Part shown: one piece after another, positions 27,787 to 37,367 of the stretch
Layout of the letters: each line of letters starts with the position of its first letter
Numbering within the stretch: position 1 is the stretch's first letter
Assembly (NCBI RefSeq): GCF_003050865.1
Contig: NZ_QAOK01000023.1
Span: forward strand, 1 to 54,062
Source: Nitrosospira multiformis
GTDB lineage: Bacteria > Pseudomonadota > Gammaproteobacteria > Burkholderiales > Nitrosomonadaceae
Reading direction: 5' to 3'
DNA length: 54,062 bases
Position numbers and translations under genes: made by a program
The notes under the pieces: model-generated
Database searches by the model: none
Told to the model about the DNA's origin: nothing
The model's input: the letters and a program-made list of their open reading frames with translations, nothing else

Positions 27787-29058
27787 ATGACAATACGTCT
27801 TACCCCTGCCCATCTCGACATGGCAACCGTTGCACTGCGCGCCGTACTTCCACTGCAGCATCCGGCTGATTCGTTACTGCGGCATTTTTTCCAGGACAAT
27901 CGGAAACTCGGCGTGAACGATCGCGCGTTCATTGCTGAAACTGTGTTCGGTATTCTGCGCCACCGTTTTTTTCTGGAACGCGTCGTGGAAATTGCCACAC
28001 CCCGCTCGCTCCTGCTGGCTTATCTGGCGAAATTCTCGGGAATGAACTTGCGCGAGCTGGTGCCCCTGGTGAGTGAAACAGAAGCAAAACGGCTTGGGGA
28101 AATGAAAGCCGTGTCGCTGGAATCGCAGCCACTTGGCGTCCAGGCCGAATTTCCGGAGTGGCTGCTGGAAAAATTGCGAGAATTCATGGACGATGGCGCT
28201 ATCCTTGATCTGGGCCGCTCGCTGCAAGCACCCGCGCCCCTCGATCTGCGGGTCAATACGCAGCTTGCGACGCGCGAGGAAGTCATCGAGCTGTTGAGAA
28301 AAGATGGAATCGAAGGAACACCGACGCCCTATTCCCCGATCGGCATCCGCCTCACCGGGAAGCCCGCGATCAACCGGCATGAAGTGTTCATGAGCGGCAA
28401 GATCGAAGTCCAGGATGAAAGCAGCCAGCTGCTGGGTTATCTGCTTGCGCCCAGGCGCCGGGACATGGTAGTGGATTTCTGCGCGGGAGCGGGAGGAAAG
28501 TCGCTGATGCTGGGGGCGCTGATGTGTTCGCAAGGGCGCATCTATGCTTTCGATAATTCGGAAAAGCGGCTGAACAATCTCAAACCCCGCCTCAAGCGCT
28601 CTGGTTTATCAAACCTCCACCCTCAGCTTATCGCGAATGAAAACGACATAAAGGTGAAACGGCTGGCGGGAAAAATCGATCGGGTGCTGGTGGATGCACC
28701 TTGCAGCGGGCTCGGAACCCTGCGGCGAAACCCGGATCTGAAGTGGCGCCAGTCGCCGCAAAGCATCGAGGAACTCAAGCGTAAGCAAGCCGCCATTCTG
28801 TCATCTGCGGCCAACCTGCTTAAACCGGGTGGCAGACTGGTTTATGCCACTTGCAGCTTTTTACCGGAAGAAAACCGGGAAATCGTTGAGAATTTTATTG
28901 CGAATAACCCCCGCTTCAGCCTGCTGAATTGCGCCGAGTTGCTGCACCAGCAAAAAATTCCGCTCGACACCGGTGTGTTTATGCAACTCCAGCCCAGGCT
29001 GCATGGTACAGATGGTTTTTTTGCCGCCGCGCTGGAATCAGGAAAGGCTCAAATATGA
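27787..29058 (+). CDS. RsmB/NOP-family RNA cytosine methyltransferase
   Basis: SAM-dependent 5-methylcytosine methyltransferase of rRNA or tRNA, 423 residues. The N-terminal helical part is NusB-like and is followed by a catalytic domain with VVDFCAGAGGKS (SAM loop), DAPCSGLGTLRRNPDLKWR holding one catalytic Cys, and YATCSFLPEENREIV holding the other. The start ATG 27787 follows an in-frame TTG. It may act on 16S rRNA like RsmB, but the N-terminal domain differs from classical RsmB, so the exact target is left open. Confidence 0.9.
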   Translation: MTIRLTPAHLDMATVALRAVLPLQHPADSLLRHFFQDNRKLGVNDRAFIAETVFGILRHRFFLERVVEIATPRSLLLAYLAKFSGMNLRELVPLVSETEAKRLGEMKAVSLESQPLGVQAEFPEWLLEKLREFMDDGAILDLGRSLQAPAPLDLRVNTQLATREEVIELLRKDGIEGTPTPYSPIGIRLTGKPAINRHEVFMSGKIEVQDESSQLLGYLLAPRRRDMVVDFCAGAGGKSLMLGALMCSQGRIYAFDNSEKRLNNLKPRLKRSGLSNLHPQLIANENDIKVKRLAGKIDRVLVDAPCSGLGTLRRNPDLKWRQSPQSIEELKRKQAAILSSAANLLKPGGRLVYATCSFLPEENREIVENFIANNPRFSLLNCAELLHQQKIPLDTGVFMQLQPRLHGTDGFFAAALESGKAQI

Positions 29059-29647
29059 TGTCATCGGACCGTAGCTCCTCCATGAAGCAATATCTGGCCG
29101 GCTCCCTTGCCATACTTCTGGCAACCTCTGTCGCAGCGTTTGAATCCCCTTCCTATCGGAAGCCACCTCCAGTCCTGTCCGCATCCGGTACTGTACAGGT
29201 TGCTTTCACTCCAGGGCAGGATGCGGGGAAACTGATTGCGGACACCATCGATGGCGCTCGTACCCAGGTTCTGGTCCAGGCTTTCAGTTTTACCATCGCA
29301 GAATCGCCGATGCTTTAATCGCAGCCAGGCATCGCGGAGTGGATGTGAAAGTCATTGCGGACAGGGAGCAGACCGAAAAAATTCCGACCAGTCTGATTGC
29401 AAGAATGGCGTCACAAGGTGTGCTGGTATTCATGGACTCGAATCATAGCAGTGCCCACAACAAGGTGATGCTGATCGATGCAGGCAGCGCCCAAGCTACG
29501 CTGATTACCGGCAGCTTCAATTTCACCCATGCGGCGCAGCACAAGAATGCGGAAAACGTGCTCGTGATGCGGGGGAATTCCGCCCTGGTGGACCTTTACC
29601 TGGAAAACTGGCGGGATCATTTCAGCCATGCGCGGCCTTACCGCTGA
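29055..29647 (+). pseudogene. Phospholipase-D-type nuclease (Nuc/PLDc), frameshifted
   Basis: An exported nuclease of the PLD superfamily split by a one-base shift. The first frame (ATG 29055, overlapping the previous stop) has a signal peptide MKQYLAGSLAILLATSVAAF, then VQVAFTPGQDA and QVLVQAFSFT, and ends SPML-stop at 29318. The next frame supplies IADALIAARHRGVDVKVI and the catalytic motif HNKVMLID with GSFNFT. Joined at about 29285-29300 the two make a normal-length protein of some 200 residues. It may be a true mutation, a sequencing error or recoding. No slippery run is seen at the join. Confidence 0.8.
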
Positions 29648-29781
29648 TTCAAGTGATTCAGGCGTGTAAGCATGTGCTTCCCTGAGCCGAAATGCGGCAT
29701 GAGGGGAAAGTAATCTACGCGTGCTAGAATCTGCCGCCAGCCCATCCATTTCCGGCGCCGTCCATCTTCCTGTTTCAACGG

Positions 29782-31020
29782 ATGCACTTCGACATTGAAT
29801 TCCAGAGCCTGCTGAACAAACTGCTTGCTCATGCACAGCAAGTCCACGTCCTGTGGCAGCTTGCTGTGTTGACTGCGAGCATGGTAATGGCGTGGTTGTT
29901 GCAAAGGCAGTTCATGCGGCGCGCTCCGGCGCGTGTCAACGCCGGCGGGGCGCTAACCATCAGCGCACGCAGCCTGAGCCGGCTCCTGTTTCCATTTTTT
30001 GCGCTAGTCTTTACTGTCGTCGGCAAGTGGGCGCTGGACTATTGGTATCCGACGCCCCTGCTCAATATCATTATTCCGATTCTATTTGCGCTCGTTCTGA
30101 TCCGGGCCGCAGTCTACATGCTGCGCAAGGTGTTTCGCCGCCAGGAGTGGCTGCGCCCGTGGGAACGATTCATCGGCTGGGCAGTGTGGATAGGATTCGC
30201 GCTTTACATCACAGGGCTTTTGCCCGAAATTCTGGCCCTTCTCGATGACGTTTCACTGCATGTCGGCAAGCAGCGCATTTCGATATTGCTGATCGCGCAG
30301 GGTTTCATCGCGTTCACCGTCAGCATGCTCGTGGCGCTGTCGCTTGCGAGTTCGGTTGAAACGCGCATCATGATGGCGAGGGCGCTGAATATCAACCAGC
30401 GTGTCATTCTGTCGAAGATCAGCCGCACCATTCTGATCGTCATGGGGGTGACGGTGGCGCTGCCCATGATCGGCGTGGACATTACGTTTCTGTCCGTGTT
30501 TGGGGGCGCACTCGGCGTCGGGCTCGGACTGGGACTGCAAAAAATCGCGAGCAACTACATCAGCGGGTTTATCATCCTGCTGGACCACTCCCTCCATCTC
30601 GGCGATATAGTCACGGTGGATAACCGCAAAGGTGAGGTGACCTCGCTCACTACGCGGTATGTGGTACTCAAGAGCGAAGAAGGCACCAATATCCTCATTC
30701 CCAATGATGTTTTCATTACTTCGGCTGTCATCAACCATCCCTACTCCGATCGCCGATTGCGCCTTGTCTTTCCGATGCGGATCAGCTACGACAGCCCGAT
30801 CGAGGCCGCGATGAAAATCATGTCGGAAGCGGCAAAGAGGCGTCACCAGATATTGGCCGATCCTGCTCCCGCAGTGTATCTCAAGGAATTCGTCGATGGC
30901 GGGATCGTTCTGGAACTCGTCGCGTGGGTGGAAGAAGCGGAGAAGAATCTGCCCGCGCTGCGGTCCGACATCAACCTCGATATCTGGCGGACATTCGGAG
31001 AAAACGGAATCAAGCGTTAA
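29782..31020 (+). CDS. MscS-family mechanosensitive ion channel
   Basis: Inner-membrane channel that opens under membrane tension during osmotic downshock. 412 residues with four N-terminal membrane segments, then the pore helix GGALGVGLGLGLQKIASNY rich in Gly/Ala/Leu, followed by the beta domain with GDIVTVDNRKGEV and NILIPNDVF, and a C-terminal alpha/beta domain. Start ATG 29782. The extra N-terminal segments make it larger than E. coli MscS (286 residues). Confidence 0.92.
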   Translation: MHFDIEFQSLLNKLLAHAQQVHVLWQLAVLTASMVMAWLLQRQFMRRAPARVNAGGALTISARSLSRLLFPFFALVFTVVGKWALDYWYPTPLLNIIIPILFALVLIRAAVYMLRKVFRRQEWLRPWERFIGWAVWIGFALYITGLLPEILALLDDVSLHVGKQRISILLIAQGFIAFTVSMLVALSLASSVETRIMMARALNINQRVILSKISRTILIVMGVTVALPMIGVDITFLSVFGGALGVGLGLGLQKIASNYISGFIILLDHSLHLGDIVTVDNRKGEVTSLTTRYVVLKSEEGTNILIPNDVFITSAVINHPYSDRRLRLVFPMRISYDSPIEAAMKIMSEAAKRRHQILADPAPAVYLKEFVDGGIVLELVAWVEEAEKNLPALRSDINLDIWRTFGENGIKR

Positions 31021-31117
31021 CTGGAGGCTTTTCAGCCACATCAGGCCCAGCCTCCCCTTTATAGCTTCTGCCTCCTCCTGCCGCCAAGTTGGAGAATTGT
31101 CCGGATTCCCGGCGTGG

Positions 31118-31453
31118 ATGGTAATATTGTTCCAGAAGAAAATCCGTGATATCCGAACTGTTATGGGCGCCTTGGTTTTTTATACCGTTATCTATTTCCT
31201 TGGCTATTACGCGGCCCATATGTTGAATGAACTGTCAGGCCGGAAGCTGATCGCAAACCGCCGCATGGCAGGCCTGGTTCTCGCTCTCCTGGTTGGAACA
31301 GCGCATGGCTACAAGATCATCAGCAGTCCGCCGCCTCATCATGGAGACGGAGCAGGTTTTGCGCTCGGCCTGTACGTACTTCTGCCTCTGGCTATCATTA
31401 CGATAGCTGTCCTCTATCTCAACTGGCAGGATCGTCAGGATAACGAACGTTGA
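31118..31453 (+). CDS. Small membrane protein, hypothetical
   Basis: 111 residues with hydrophobic stretches at about 15-32 (VMGALVFYTVIYFLGYYAA), 48-60 (MAGLVLALLVGTA) and 80-100 (ALGLYVLLPLAIITIAVLYL), ending in a charged tail. ATG 31118 is chosen, since the frame upstream overlaps the MscS gene. It follows the MscS gene by 97 bases. No family is recognised. Confidence 0.55.
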   Translation: MVILFQKKIRDIRTVMGALVFYTVIYFLGYYAAHMLNELSGRKLIANRRMAGLVLALLVGTAHGYKIISSPPPHHGDGAGFALGLYVLLPLAIITIAVLYLNWQDRQDNER

Positions 31454-31506
31454 TTTTATTGAGGTATATGACGAGGTTAGCAGACGATGTGATCTACAGC
31501 ATTTTC

Positions 31507-32085
31507 TTAGCGTGGAATTCGCCTTGACTCTTCTTGCCCCGCTAAAGGCAGGCTTTTCACCGCTGCTCCTTCAAATCTGCTGATCACGTCCGTAACAAAA
31601 TGCTCGGAAAAGCCTGCGATAAAAGACCAGAATATCAGTTTTGCATATTCTTTGTGTCCTTCTCCATGTTGCTCGAAAATCGACAGGAAACTTTCCGAGG
31701 ATGAATTGCTGTCAGGCAGAAAAACGGGAAACAGATCGCCAGATAGCAAACCGGAAAGAAAAAGTATAAAAAGCAAAAAAGCCAATACACCCCCAACCAG
31801 GGGAGAAAGAGCAGTGTAAACCCAGGACTCCGCTATCAACTCCAGATCGAACAAAGTCAAATCCTTCAGTCGGCGTTGGAGACCGACAAATCCGCCAATC
31901 ACGCCACTGGCGAATACGAGCAGCGGCACTATATAGATGGACTCCCTCAAAAGAGCAGCAGCGGTCAATGAGAGGCCATAAAGAATAACCAGTGCGATGA
32001 AAAGACGCCGCGTAACAGAAATCAGCAGTCGAGCAGGAATATTTGACTTAACGGCTTCCGTGGCAGGGTTATCTGGCTCATCCAT
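31507..32085 (-). CDS. Conserved-looking membrane protein, hypothetical
   Basis: 192 residues. A polar N-terminus is followed by about four membrane segments (LFIALVILYGLSLTAAALL, YIVPLLVFASGVIGGFVGL, VGGVLAFLLFILFLSGLL, and a weaker LIFWSFIAGF), and a charged tail SEHFVTDVISRFEG. The C-terminal segment (IAGFSEHFVTDVISR) looks like the conserved part of uncharacterised bacterial membrane proteins. It lies 13 bases downstream of gloA on the same strand. Confidence 0.7.
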   Translation of the reverse strand: MDEPDNPATEAVKSNIPARLLISVTRRLFIALVILYGLSLTAAALLRESIYIVPLLVFASGVIGGFVGLQRRLKDLTLFDLELIAESWVYTALSPLVGGVLAFLLFILFLSGLLSGDLFPVFLPDSNSSSESFLSIFEQHGEGHKEYAKLIFWSFIAGFSEHFVTDVISRFEGAAVKSLPLAGQEESRRIPR

Positions 32086-32098
32086 ATGGAGCGCGGCT

Positions 32099-32488
32099 TT
32101 ACGCGGTTTTTTTCTGGATGAACTCGATCTTGTAGCCGTCAGGATCTTCCACGAAAGCGATCACGGTGACGCCGTGCTTCATCGGGCCTGCCTCGCGTGT
32201 AACCTTGCCGCCCCGCTTCTTCACTTCCTCACACGCCTGGTAGGCGTTATCGACTCCGATCGCAATATGCCCGTAACCGGTGCCCAGGTCATATTTGTTG
32301 GTATCCCAGTTGTGGGTGAGCTCCAATACCGTTCCCTCAGCCTCATCCTGATAACCGACAAATGCGAGGGTAAACCTGCCCTCGGGATAATCTTTCCGGC
32401 GCAGCACCTTCATTCCCAGCACGTCCGTATAAAAAGCAATCGACTTTTCCAGATCGCCCACGCGCAGCATGGTATGAAGTATGCGCAT
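32099..32488 (-). CDS. gloA: Lactoylglutathione lyase GloA (glyoxalase I)
   Basis: Converts the methylglyoxal-glutathione hemithioacetal to S-lactoylglutathione. The 129 residues are the short Ni-type form: [16 protein letters not shown] with the first metal His, ELTHNWDT with the Glu, GYGHIAIGV with the second His, and [14 protein letters not shown] with the last Glu. It abuts the rubredoxin stop (32489) and is probably cotranscribed with it. Confidence 0.94.
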   Translation of the reverse strand: MRILHTMLRVGDLEKSIAFYTDVLGMKVLRRKDYPEGRFTLAFVGYQDEAEGTVLELTHNWDTNKYDLGTGYGHIAIGVDNAYQACEEVKKRGGKVTREAGPMKHGVTVIAFVEDPDGYKIEFIQKKTA

Positions 32489-32686
32489 TCAGATTTCCAC
32501 CATCTCAAAATCTTCCTTACGCGCTGAACATTCGGGACAGGTCCAGTTCATCGGAACATCCTCCCACCTTGTTCCGGGCGGAATACCTTCCTGCGGAGAC
32601 CCTTCGGCCTCATCATATACATAGCCGCAAATCAGGCACATATAGCAACGGTAGACACGCACTTCGGTCGTTTCGGTGGTAGTCAT
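32489..32686 (-). CDS. Rubredoxin
   Basis: One-iron electron carrier of 65 residues. The two iron-binding knuckles are [13 protein letters not shown] and [15 protein letters not shown], giving four cysteines in CxxC pairs, with the aromatic and acidic residues usual for the family. A short N-terminal extension ([14 protein letters not shown]) precedes it. It is divergent from thiD with 48 bases between start codons, so the promoters overlap. The redox partner is unknown. Confidence 0.92.
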   Translation of the reverse strand: MTTTETTEVRVYRCYMCLICGYVYDEAEGSPQEGIPPGTRWEDVPMNWTCPECSARKEDFEMVEI

Positions 32687-32734
32687 GATGAGTAAGGGTA
32701 TTTGGGTTAAAATATCATTTTACGGTATTAGTTC

Positions 32735-33574
32735 ATGTCTCAGCCACCCCCCATCGTACTTTCTTTTGCTGCCAGCGACTCTACCGGGGGCGCCGGTGTT
32801 CAGGCTGATATTCTCACTCTGGCCAGCATGGGATGTCATCCCCTTTCGGTCGTCACTGCCGTGACGGTGCAGGATACGGCCGGGGTAGATGATGTAATGG
32901 CGCTGGACCCAGAATGGGTGACGGATCAGGCACGCGCGGTTCTTGAGGACATGCCCGTGCATGTGTTTAAAATGGGTTTGCTGGGCAGCGTGGAAATTAT
33001 TGCAGCGATTGCCGAAGTGGTTTCGGATTATCCCGACATTCCGGTCGTGCTGGACCCTGTGCTTGCGTCGGGCCGCGGCGATGAACTCGCCAATGAGGAA
33101 ATGGTCGCTGCCATGCGGGAATTGCTGCTGCCGCAGGCAACCATCATCACGCCCAACAGCCTCGAAGCGCGGCGGCTGGCGCAGGATTATGAGGATGAGT
33201 CCGATATGCCGGATTTGCACCAGTGCGCAGCCCGATTGCTGCGTTTGGGATGTGAATATGTATTCGTTACCGGAACCCATGAAAACACTTCGCAGGTGGT
33301 GAACACCCTATACGGAACTACCGGCATCGTGCGCACGGATGCGTGGGATCGCCTGACTGGCTCATATCATGGATCAGGTTGCACACTCGCCTCTGCTATC
33401 GCCGCCACGCTTGCCAATGGATTGCCTATTGCAGAGGGTATATATGAAGCGCAGGAATACACCTGGCAGTCACTGAAAGCCGGGTTCAGGCCTGGAATGG
33501 GACAACATCTGCCAGACAGGCTATTCTGGACGCGTGATGAGAACAGTGTCGAGGATCGAAATCAGGCGATGTAG
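32735..33574 (+). CDS. thiD: Hydroxymethylpyrimidine/phosphomethylpyrimidine kinase ThiD
   Basis: Phosphorylates HMP and HMP-phosphate for thiamine synthesis. 279 residues of the ribokinase fold: SFAASDSTGGAGVQADILT at the start, VLDPVLASGRGDEL, ITPNSLEARRL, and the catalytic loop GSYHGSGCTLASAIAA. It overlaps thiE by about 38 bases, so ThiD and ThiE, which act in the same pathway, are coupled in translation. No TPP riboswitch fits the 48-base gap upstream. Confidence 0.93.
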   Translation: MSQPPPIVLSFAASDSTGGAGVQADILTLASMGCHPLSVVTAVTVQDTAGVDDVMALDPEWVTDQARAVLEDMPVHVFKMGLLGSVEIIAAIAEVVSDYPDIPVVLDPVLASGRGDELANEEMVAAMRELLLPQATIITPNSLEARRLAQDYEDESDMPDLHQCAARLLRLGCEYVFVTGTHENTSQVVNTLYGTTGIVRTDAWDRLTGSYHGSGCTLASAIAATLANGLPIAEGIYEAQEYTWQSLKAGFRPGMGQHLPDRLFWTRDENSVEDRNQAM

Positions 33575-34241
33575 CGCTGCCTCGCGGCGAGAAATAACCG
33601 GTCTATATGCGATCACGCCAGATACAGGAGATACAGCGAGTCTGGTCGCGATGACACGGAACGCGCTTGCCGGAGGTACGCGACTGGTTCAATACCGCAG
33701 CAAAACGATGAATGAGGAACTGCGCCGGGAACAGGCGCGCTCGCTCGCTCATCTCTGCCGTCAGTTTGAGGTTCCCCTCCTCATCAACGATCATATCGAT
33801 CTTGCCCTCGAGGTTGGGGCGGATGGGGTGCATCTGGGACGGGAAGATGCACCCATTTCTCAAGCCCGGCTTAAACTGGGTCATGAAAAGATCATCGGGA
33901 TTTCCTGCTACAACGAACTTGGGTCTGCGATCGAAGCCGAGTGCAATGGGGCGGATTACGTTGCTTTCGGGGCTTTTTTTACTTCCGTCACAAAGCCCGA
34001 TACCGTGCCTGCTTCCGTTGACCTGCTACAGCAGGGAAATCTTGAGATCAGTATTCCCATTGTCGCCATAGGCGGCATCAATAGCGATAATGCGCTGGAG
34101 TTGATCAGCGCCGGTGCGGATGCTGTAGCGGTCAGCAACGCTCTGTTTGGCGCACGAGATATCCGGTCCGAGGCCGACAAGTTTTCCGGGTTATTCAAGC
34201 GTCAGCCGTTTCATCCCTCATTGTCAAGGACCAGCCAATAA
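33537..34241 (+). CDS. thiE: Thiamine-phosphate synthase ThiE
   Basis: Joins HMP-pyrophosphate to thiazole phosphate. About 234 residues from ATG 33537 (a GTG at 33534 is in frame). Recognisable parts are [35 protein letters not shown] with the Mg and pyrophosphate ligands, [14 protein letters not shown], and [26 protein letters not shown]. The stop shares one base with the hemL ATG, forming thiD-thiE-hemL as one unit. Confidence 0.93.
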   Translation: MRTVSRIEIRRCSAASRREITGLYAITPDTGDTASLVAMTRNALAGGTRLVQYRSKTMNEELRREQARSLAHLCRQFEVPLLINDHIDLALEVGADGVHLGREDAPISQARLKLGHEKIIGISCYNELGSAIEAECNGADYVAFGAFFTSVTKPDTVPASVDLLQQGNLEISIPIVAIGGINSDNALELISAGADAVAVSNALFGARDIRSEADKFSGLFKRQPFHPSLSRTSQ

Positions 34242-35518
34242 TGTCACGTAACCAGCAATTGTTCGAGCAGTCGCAAAAATTCATTCCCGGTGGCGTTAAC
34301 TCGCCGGTTCGCGCCTTCAAATCGGTCGGCGGTACGCCGGTTTTTTTCAGAAAGGGTGAAGGCGCCTATGTATGGGATGCGGATGACAAGTCCTACATAG
34401 ATTATGTCGGTTCCTGGGGCCCTCTGATTCTGGGGCATGCCCATCCGGAAGTGATTGAGGCGGTCTATGCGGCAGCAAAAAACGGCTTGACTTTTGGGGC
34501 GCCCACCGAGGCGGAACTCGAGATAGCGGAACTGCTGTGCCGGCTGGTGCCCTCCATTGAGCAAGTGCGGTTGGTAAGCTCCGGAACGGAAGCCGCCATG
34601 AGCGCCATCCGGCTGGCACGCGGTTATACCGGGCGGAATCGCATCATTAAGTTTGAAGGCTGCTATCACGGCCATGACGACGCCCTGCTCGTGAAGGCAG
34701 GCTCCGGCGCCCTGACTTTCGGCCATCCAAGTTCCGCGGGTGTTCCCGCTGAAACGGCTTCCAGCACGGTTGTGCTCGATTACAATGATCTCGCCGGGGT
34801 TGAACAGGCTTTCAATCAGTTCGGCGCCGAAATCGCGGCGGTCATCGTCGAGCCCGTGGCGGGCAATATGAATCTTATCGCACCTCGCCCCGGCTTTCTG
34901 CCGGGTTTGCGCGAATTGTGTACGCGTCACGGCAGCGTGCTGATCTTCGATGAGGTGATGACAGGTTTTCGCGTCGGACTTGAGTGTGCCCAGGGGCTTT
35001 ACGGAATAAAACCCGATCTCACCACGCTGGGCAAAGTGATCGGCGGGGGTATGCCAATGGCTGCATTTGGAGGCCGGCGAGAAATCATGCAATGCCTTGC
35101 GCCGGTGGGAGCCGTCTATCAGGCGGGTACGCTTTCGGGAAACCCGGTTGCAGTTGCTGCCGGTCTCGCTACATTGAAGCTGGTGCAGGCACCGGGATTC
35201 TACGACAGACTGACCGCCTGTACCCGCGCACTCACCGAAGGGCTGGTCACAGCCGCCAGGAAACATGGCGTGGTTTTCTGTGCACAGGCGGTAGGCGGCA
35301 TGTTCGGCCTTTATTTCCGGGAAACGCTACCGGAAAGTTACGCTGAAGCGATGAGCTGCAACCGCGATGCTTTCAATGGATTCTTCCACGCGATGCTCGA
35401 GAAAGGTGTTTATTTCGCCCCGTCAGCATTTGAAGCCGGATTTGTTTCCGCGGCACACGGTGATGCTGAAATCAGCAAGACGCTAGCCACTGCTGAACAA
35501 ATCTTCGCGCGGAAATAA
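34241..35518 (+). CDS. hemL: Glutamate-1-semialdehyde 2,1-aminomutase HemL
   Basis: PLP enzyme that forms 5-aminolevulinate from glutamate-1-semialdehyde, the product of HemA (49445-50707 in this window). 425 residues, normal length. Visible motifs are [31 protein letters not shown] and [11 protein letters not shown] with the PLP-binding K265. It is last in the thiD-thiE-hemL run, a neighbourhood found in betaproteobacteria. Confidence 0.95.
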   Translation: MSRNQQLFEQSQKFIPGGVNSPVRAFKSVGGTPVFFRKGEGAYVWDADDKSYIDYVGSWGPLILGHAHPEVIEAVYAAAKNGLTFGAPTEAELEIAELLCRLVPSIEQVRLVSSGTEAAMSAIRLARGYTGRNRIIKFEGCYHGHDDALLVKAGSGALTFGHPSSAGVPAETASSTVVLDYNDLAGVEQAFNQFGAEIAAVIVEPVAGNMNLIAPRPGFLPGLRELCTRHGSVLIFDEVMTGFRVGLECAQGLYGIKPDLTTLGKVIGGGMPMAAFGGRREIMQCLAPVGAVYQAGTLSGNPVAVAAGLATLKLVQAPGFYDRLTACTRALTEGLVTAARKHGVVFCAQAVGGMFGLYFRETLPESYAEAMSCNRDAFNGFFHAMLEKGVYFAPSAFEAGFVSAAHGDAEISKTLATAEQIFARK

Positions 35519-35548
35519 AAACAGCGGGCAGTTGCCGCTGATAGCGAG

Positions 35549-35574
35549 GCAGTATCTTCCTTTGAAGATACTGC
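35549..35574. terminator. Perfect 11-bp hairpin between hemL and the cytochrome c4 gene
   Basis: GCAGTATCTTC pairs with GAAGATACTGC around a CTTT loop, 31 bases after the hemL stop. No T-run follows on either strand, so it is not a classical intrinsic terminator. Its place between two convergent genes suggests RNA 3'-end protection or weak termination. Confidence 0.5.
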
Positions 35575-35751
35575 TCTGCGAACACAGGCTTAGGCTTGAC
35601 TGCTGGGGTTGGACCGCATTCTGCCCCGCGCCCTCTCCGCGGCGGTCTTGCCGAACTCCGATCACGCGGACGGACGGCATCCTGCGCCTTATAGTCCTCC
35701 CGCTTTGATCAGCATCGCCTCTGCGATAACTTCGGAATCCCCTGATTTTTA

Positions 35752-36414
35752 TTACTTGTGCAGCCCCGAAATAAACTCGGACACCGCCTGCATTTCTTTT
35801 TCGCTCATCCGCGTTGCGATCATGTGCATAACCTTGTTCGCATCGTTTGCCCGTTGTTCTGTCCGGAAGGCGCGTAACTGGGCAGCAGAATACTGTGCAT
35901 GCTGCCCGGCGAGCCGGGGATAAACGGGAGGAATGCCGGCGCCATTGGGGGAATGGCAACTGGAGCAGGCGGGAACACCGGTTTCAAGATTTCCGCCCCG
36001 GTATATTTTTTCCCCTTCCTCCGCGAGTTCCTTGTTGTTAGCCACCCCGGGATGGGGTTTCTGCTTGGCGTAATAAGCTGCGAGATTCTTTACATCCTCG
36101 TCGGAAAGCGGTGCAACCATGGCTGACATCACCGCGCTTTCGCGCTCTGCCGGCTTGCCGTCCTGCGACTTGAAATTATTGAGCTGCTTGATGATATACT
36201 CGGCATGCTGTCCAGCCAGATTCGGATTCTCAGGAATCATGCTGGTGCCACTCTCACCATGGCAGGCGACGCAAACCTGGGTGGCGATTTCCTGACCTTT
36301 AGCCGCATCTCCTGCCGTTTTGACAGGCTGAGGAGGCGTTTCCGCAAAAACGTGGCTGGACAGGGCCAATACAGCCGATGCGATAATCATCGAAATTAGC
36401 TTGATGCCTTGCAT
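35752..36414 (-). CDS. Diheme cytochrome c4
   Basis: Periplasmic electron carrier of 220 residues with a signal peptide (cleavage likely after VFA, 22-24) and two class I cytochrome domains: CVACH at 48-52 and CSSCH at 150-154, each followed by a NLAGQHAEY or RLAGQHAQY segment and a distal Met ligand (SAMVAPL and MIATRMS regions). It is typical of cytochrome c4, which feeds electrons to terminal oxidases, and is abundant in ammonia oxidisers. Confidence 0.92.
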   Translation of the reverse strand: MQGIKLISMIIASAVLALSSHVFAETPPQPVKTAGDAAKGQEIATQVCVACHGESGTSMIPENPNLAGQHAEYIIKQLNNFKSQDGKPAERESAVMSAMVAPLSDEDVKNLAAYYAKQKPHPGVANNKELAEEGEKIYRGGNLETGVPACSSCHSPNGAGIPPVYPRLAGQHAQYSAAQLRAFRTEQRANDANKVMHMIATRMSEKEMQAVSEFISGLHK

Positions 36415-36498
36415 TCCTGGGACTCCGAAGAAAGTAATTTGGTATTTTGATTTGACTGTGCATTTTAAGGCAAAGGTCGTATAACAACAACAATAACA

Positions 36499-37158
36499 AT
36501 GACTTTATCCGTAATGAGAGCATTATTTTTTCTATTGTTGTTTATCAACCTCGCTTTCGCGTTATATATCCAGCTTGAACCGGACGAAAGCAGGACTCCC
36601 CTCCCAGCAGAGCTTCAAGCGAAAACCGGACCTTCATCAGAGGCCGCCCCGCCACCCCCGTCTATTTGCCTGGAATGGGAAGCCTTTGCCAAACCGGATG
36701 TGGTCCATGTCGAAGCAGCCATTTCCCGGCATAATCTCGATGGCAAACTGAAATCCCGGACCATGGGCATGGTGCCCTACTATTGGGTACACATTCCCCC
36801 GCTCACAAACAAACAACATGCCGACCGGAAGATAGGAGAGCTCAAGCGGCGCGATATTACCACCTACCAGATCGTGGAAGGCGACAGCAAGTGGAATAAT
36901 GCGATTTCGCTGGGATTTTTTGAAAAAATCGAGGATGCCCGCGCCTTTCTGGCAGTCTTGAGGAATAAACGGGTCGTATCCGCCATTATCGGAGCAAGGA
37001 ATGTCGAACAGGTCAAATTCGTCGCGGAAAACTCCTCGCCGGACCTGGAAGGGCAACTGGAAAAATTAAAGGCGGAATTTCCGAATAGCCGTATCACCAG
37101 GACCACTTGCGAGCCAAGTGCAGGAACGCATGGCAAGGCAAACAAGGCGGCGCAATAA
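36499..37158 (+). CDS. SPOR-like domain membrane-anchored protein
   Basis: 219 residues. An N-terminal membrane anchor (MRALFFLLLFINLAFALYI) is followed by a proline-rich linker and a domain resembling SPOR (peptidoglycan-binding, division-associated), with YYWVHIPPLTNKQHADRKI, ITTYQIVE, ISLGFFEKIEDARAFLAVL. The C-terminus is charged. The start may be ATG 36499 or ATG 36514; a CAA/TAA microrepeat lies just upstream. It is divergent from the cytochrome c4 gene. Confidence 0.7.
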   Translation: MTLSVMRALFFLLLFINLAFALYIQLEPDESRTPLPAELQAKTGPSSEAAPPPPSICLEWEAFAKPDVVHVEAAISRHNLDGKLKSRTMGMVPYYWVHIPPLTNKQHADRKIGELKRRDITTYQIVEGDSKWNNAISLGFFEKIEDARAFLAVLRNKRVVSAIIGARNVEQVKFVAENSSPDLEGQLEKLKAEFPNSRITRTTCEPSAGTHGKANKAAQ

Positions 37159-37367
37159 AGAGCTTGGAAAAACCCTTGAATGCAGCATGCTCCTTTCCCG
37201 CTTCTCCCTCCTGTCATGCTCCTGGACGTGTGATTTTTAGCGAAGTATTCTTCCGCTGCGGTTTTTCTGACCTTGCTGCGGATCAGCAAGTCTTGCAATA
37301 AGATATTCCCATCCTCATCATATAAGCTTTTCATTCACATTTATTGGCTCATGGCCTTGGAATCTGT

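Noticed and set aside
32687-32734. TPP riboswitch upstream of thiD
   Set aside because: Only 48 bases separate the rubredoxin and thiD start codons, too short for the aptamer, and no THI-box sequence is present.
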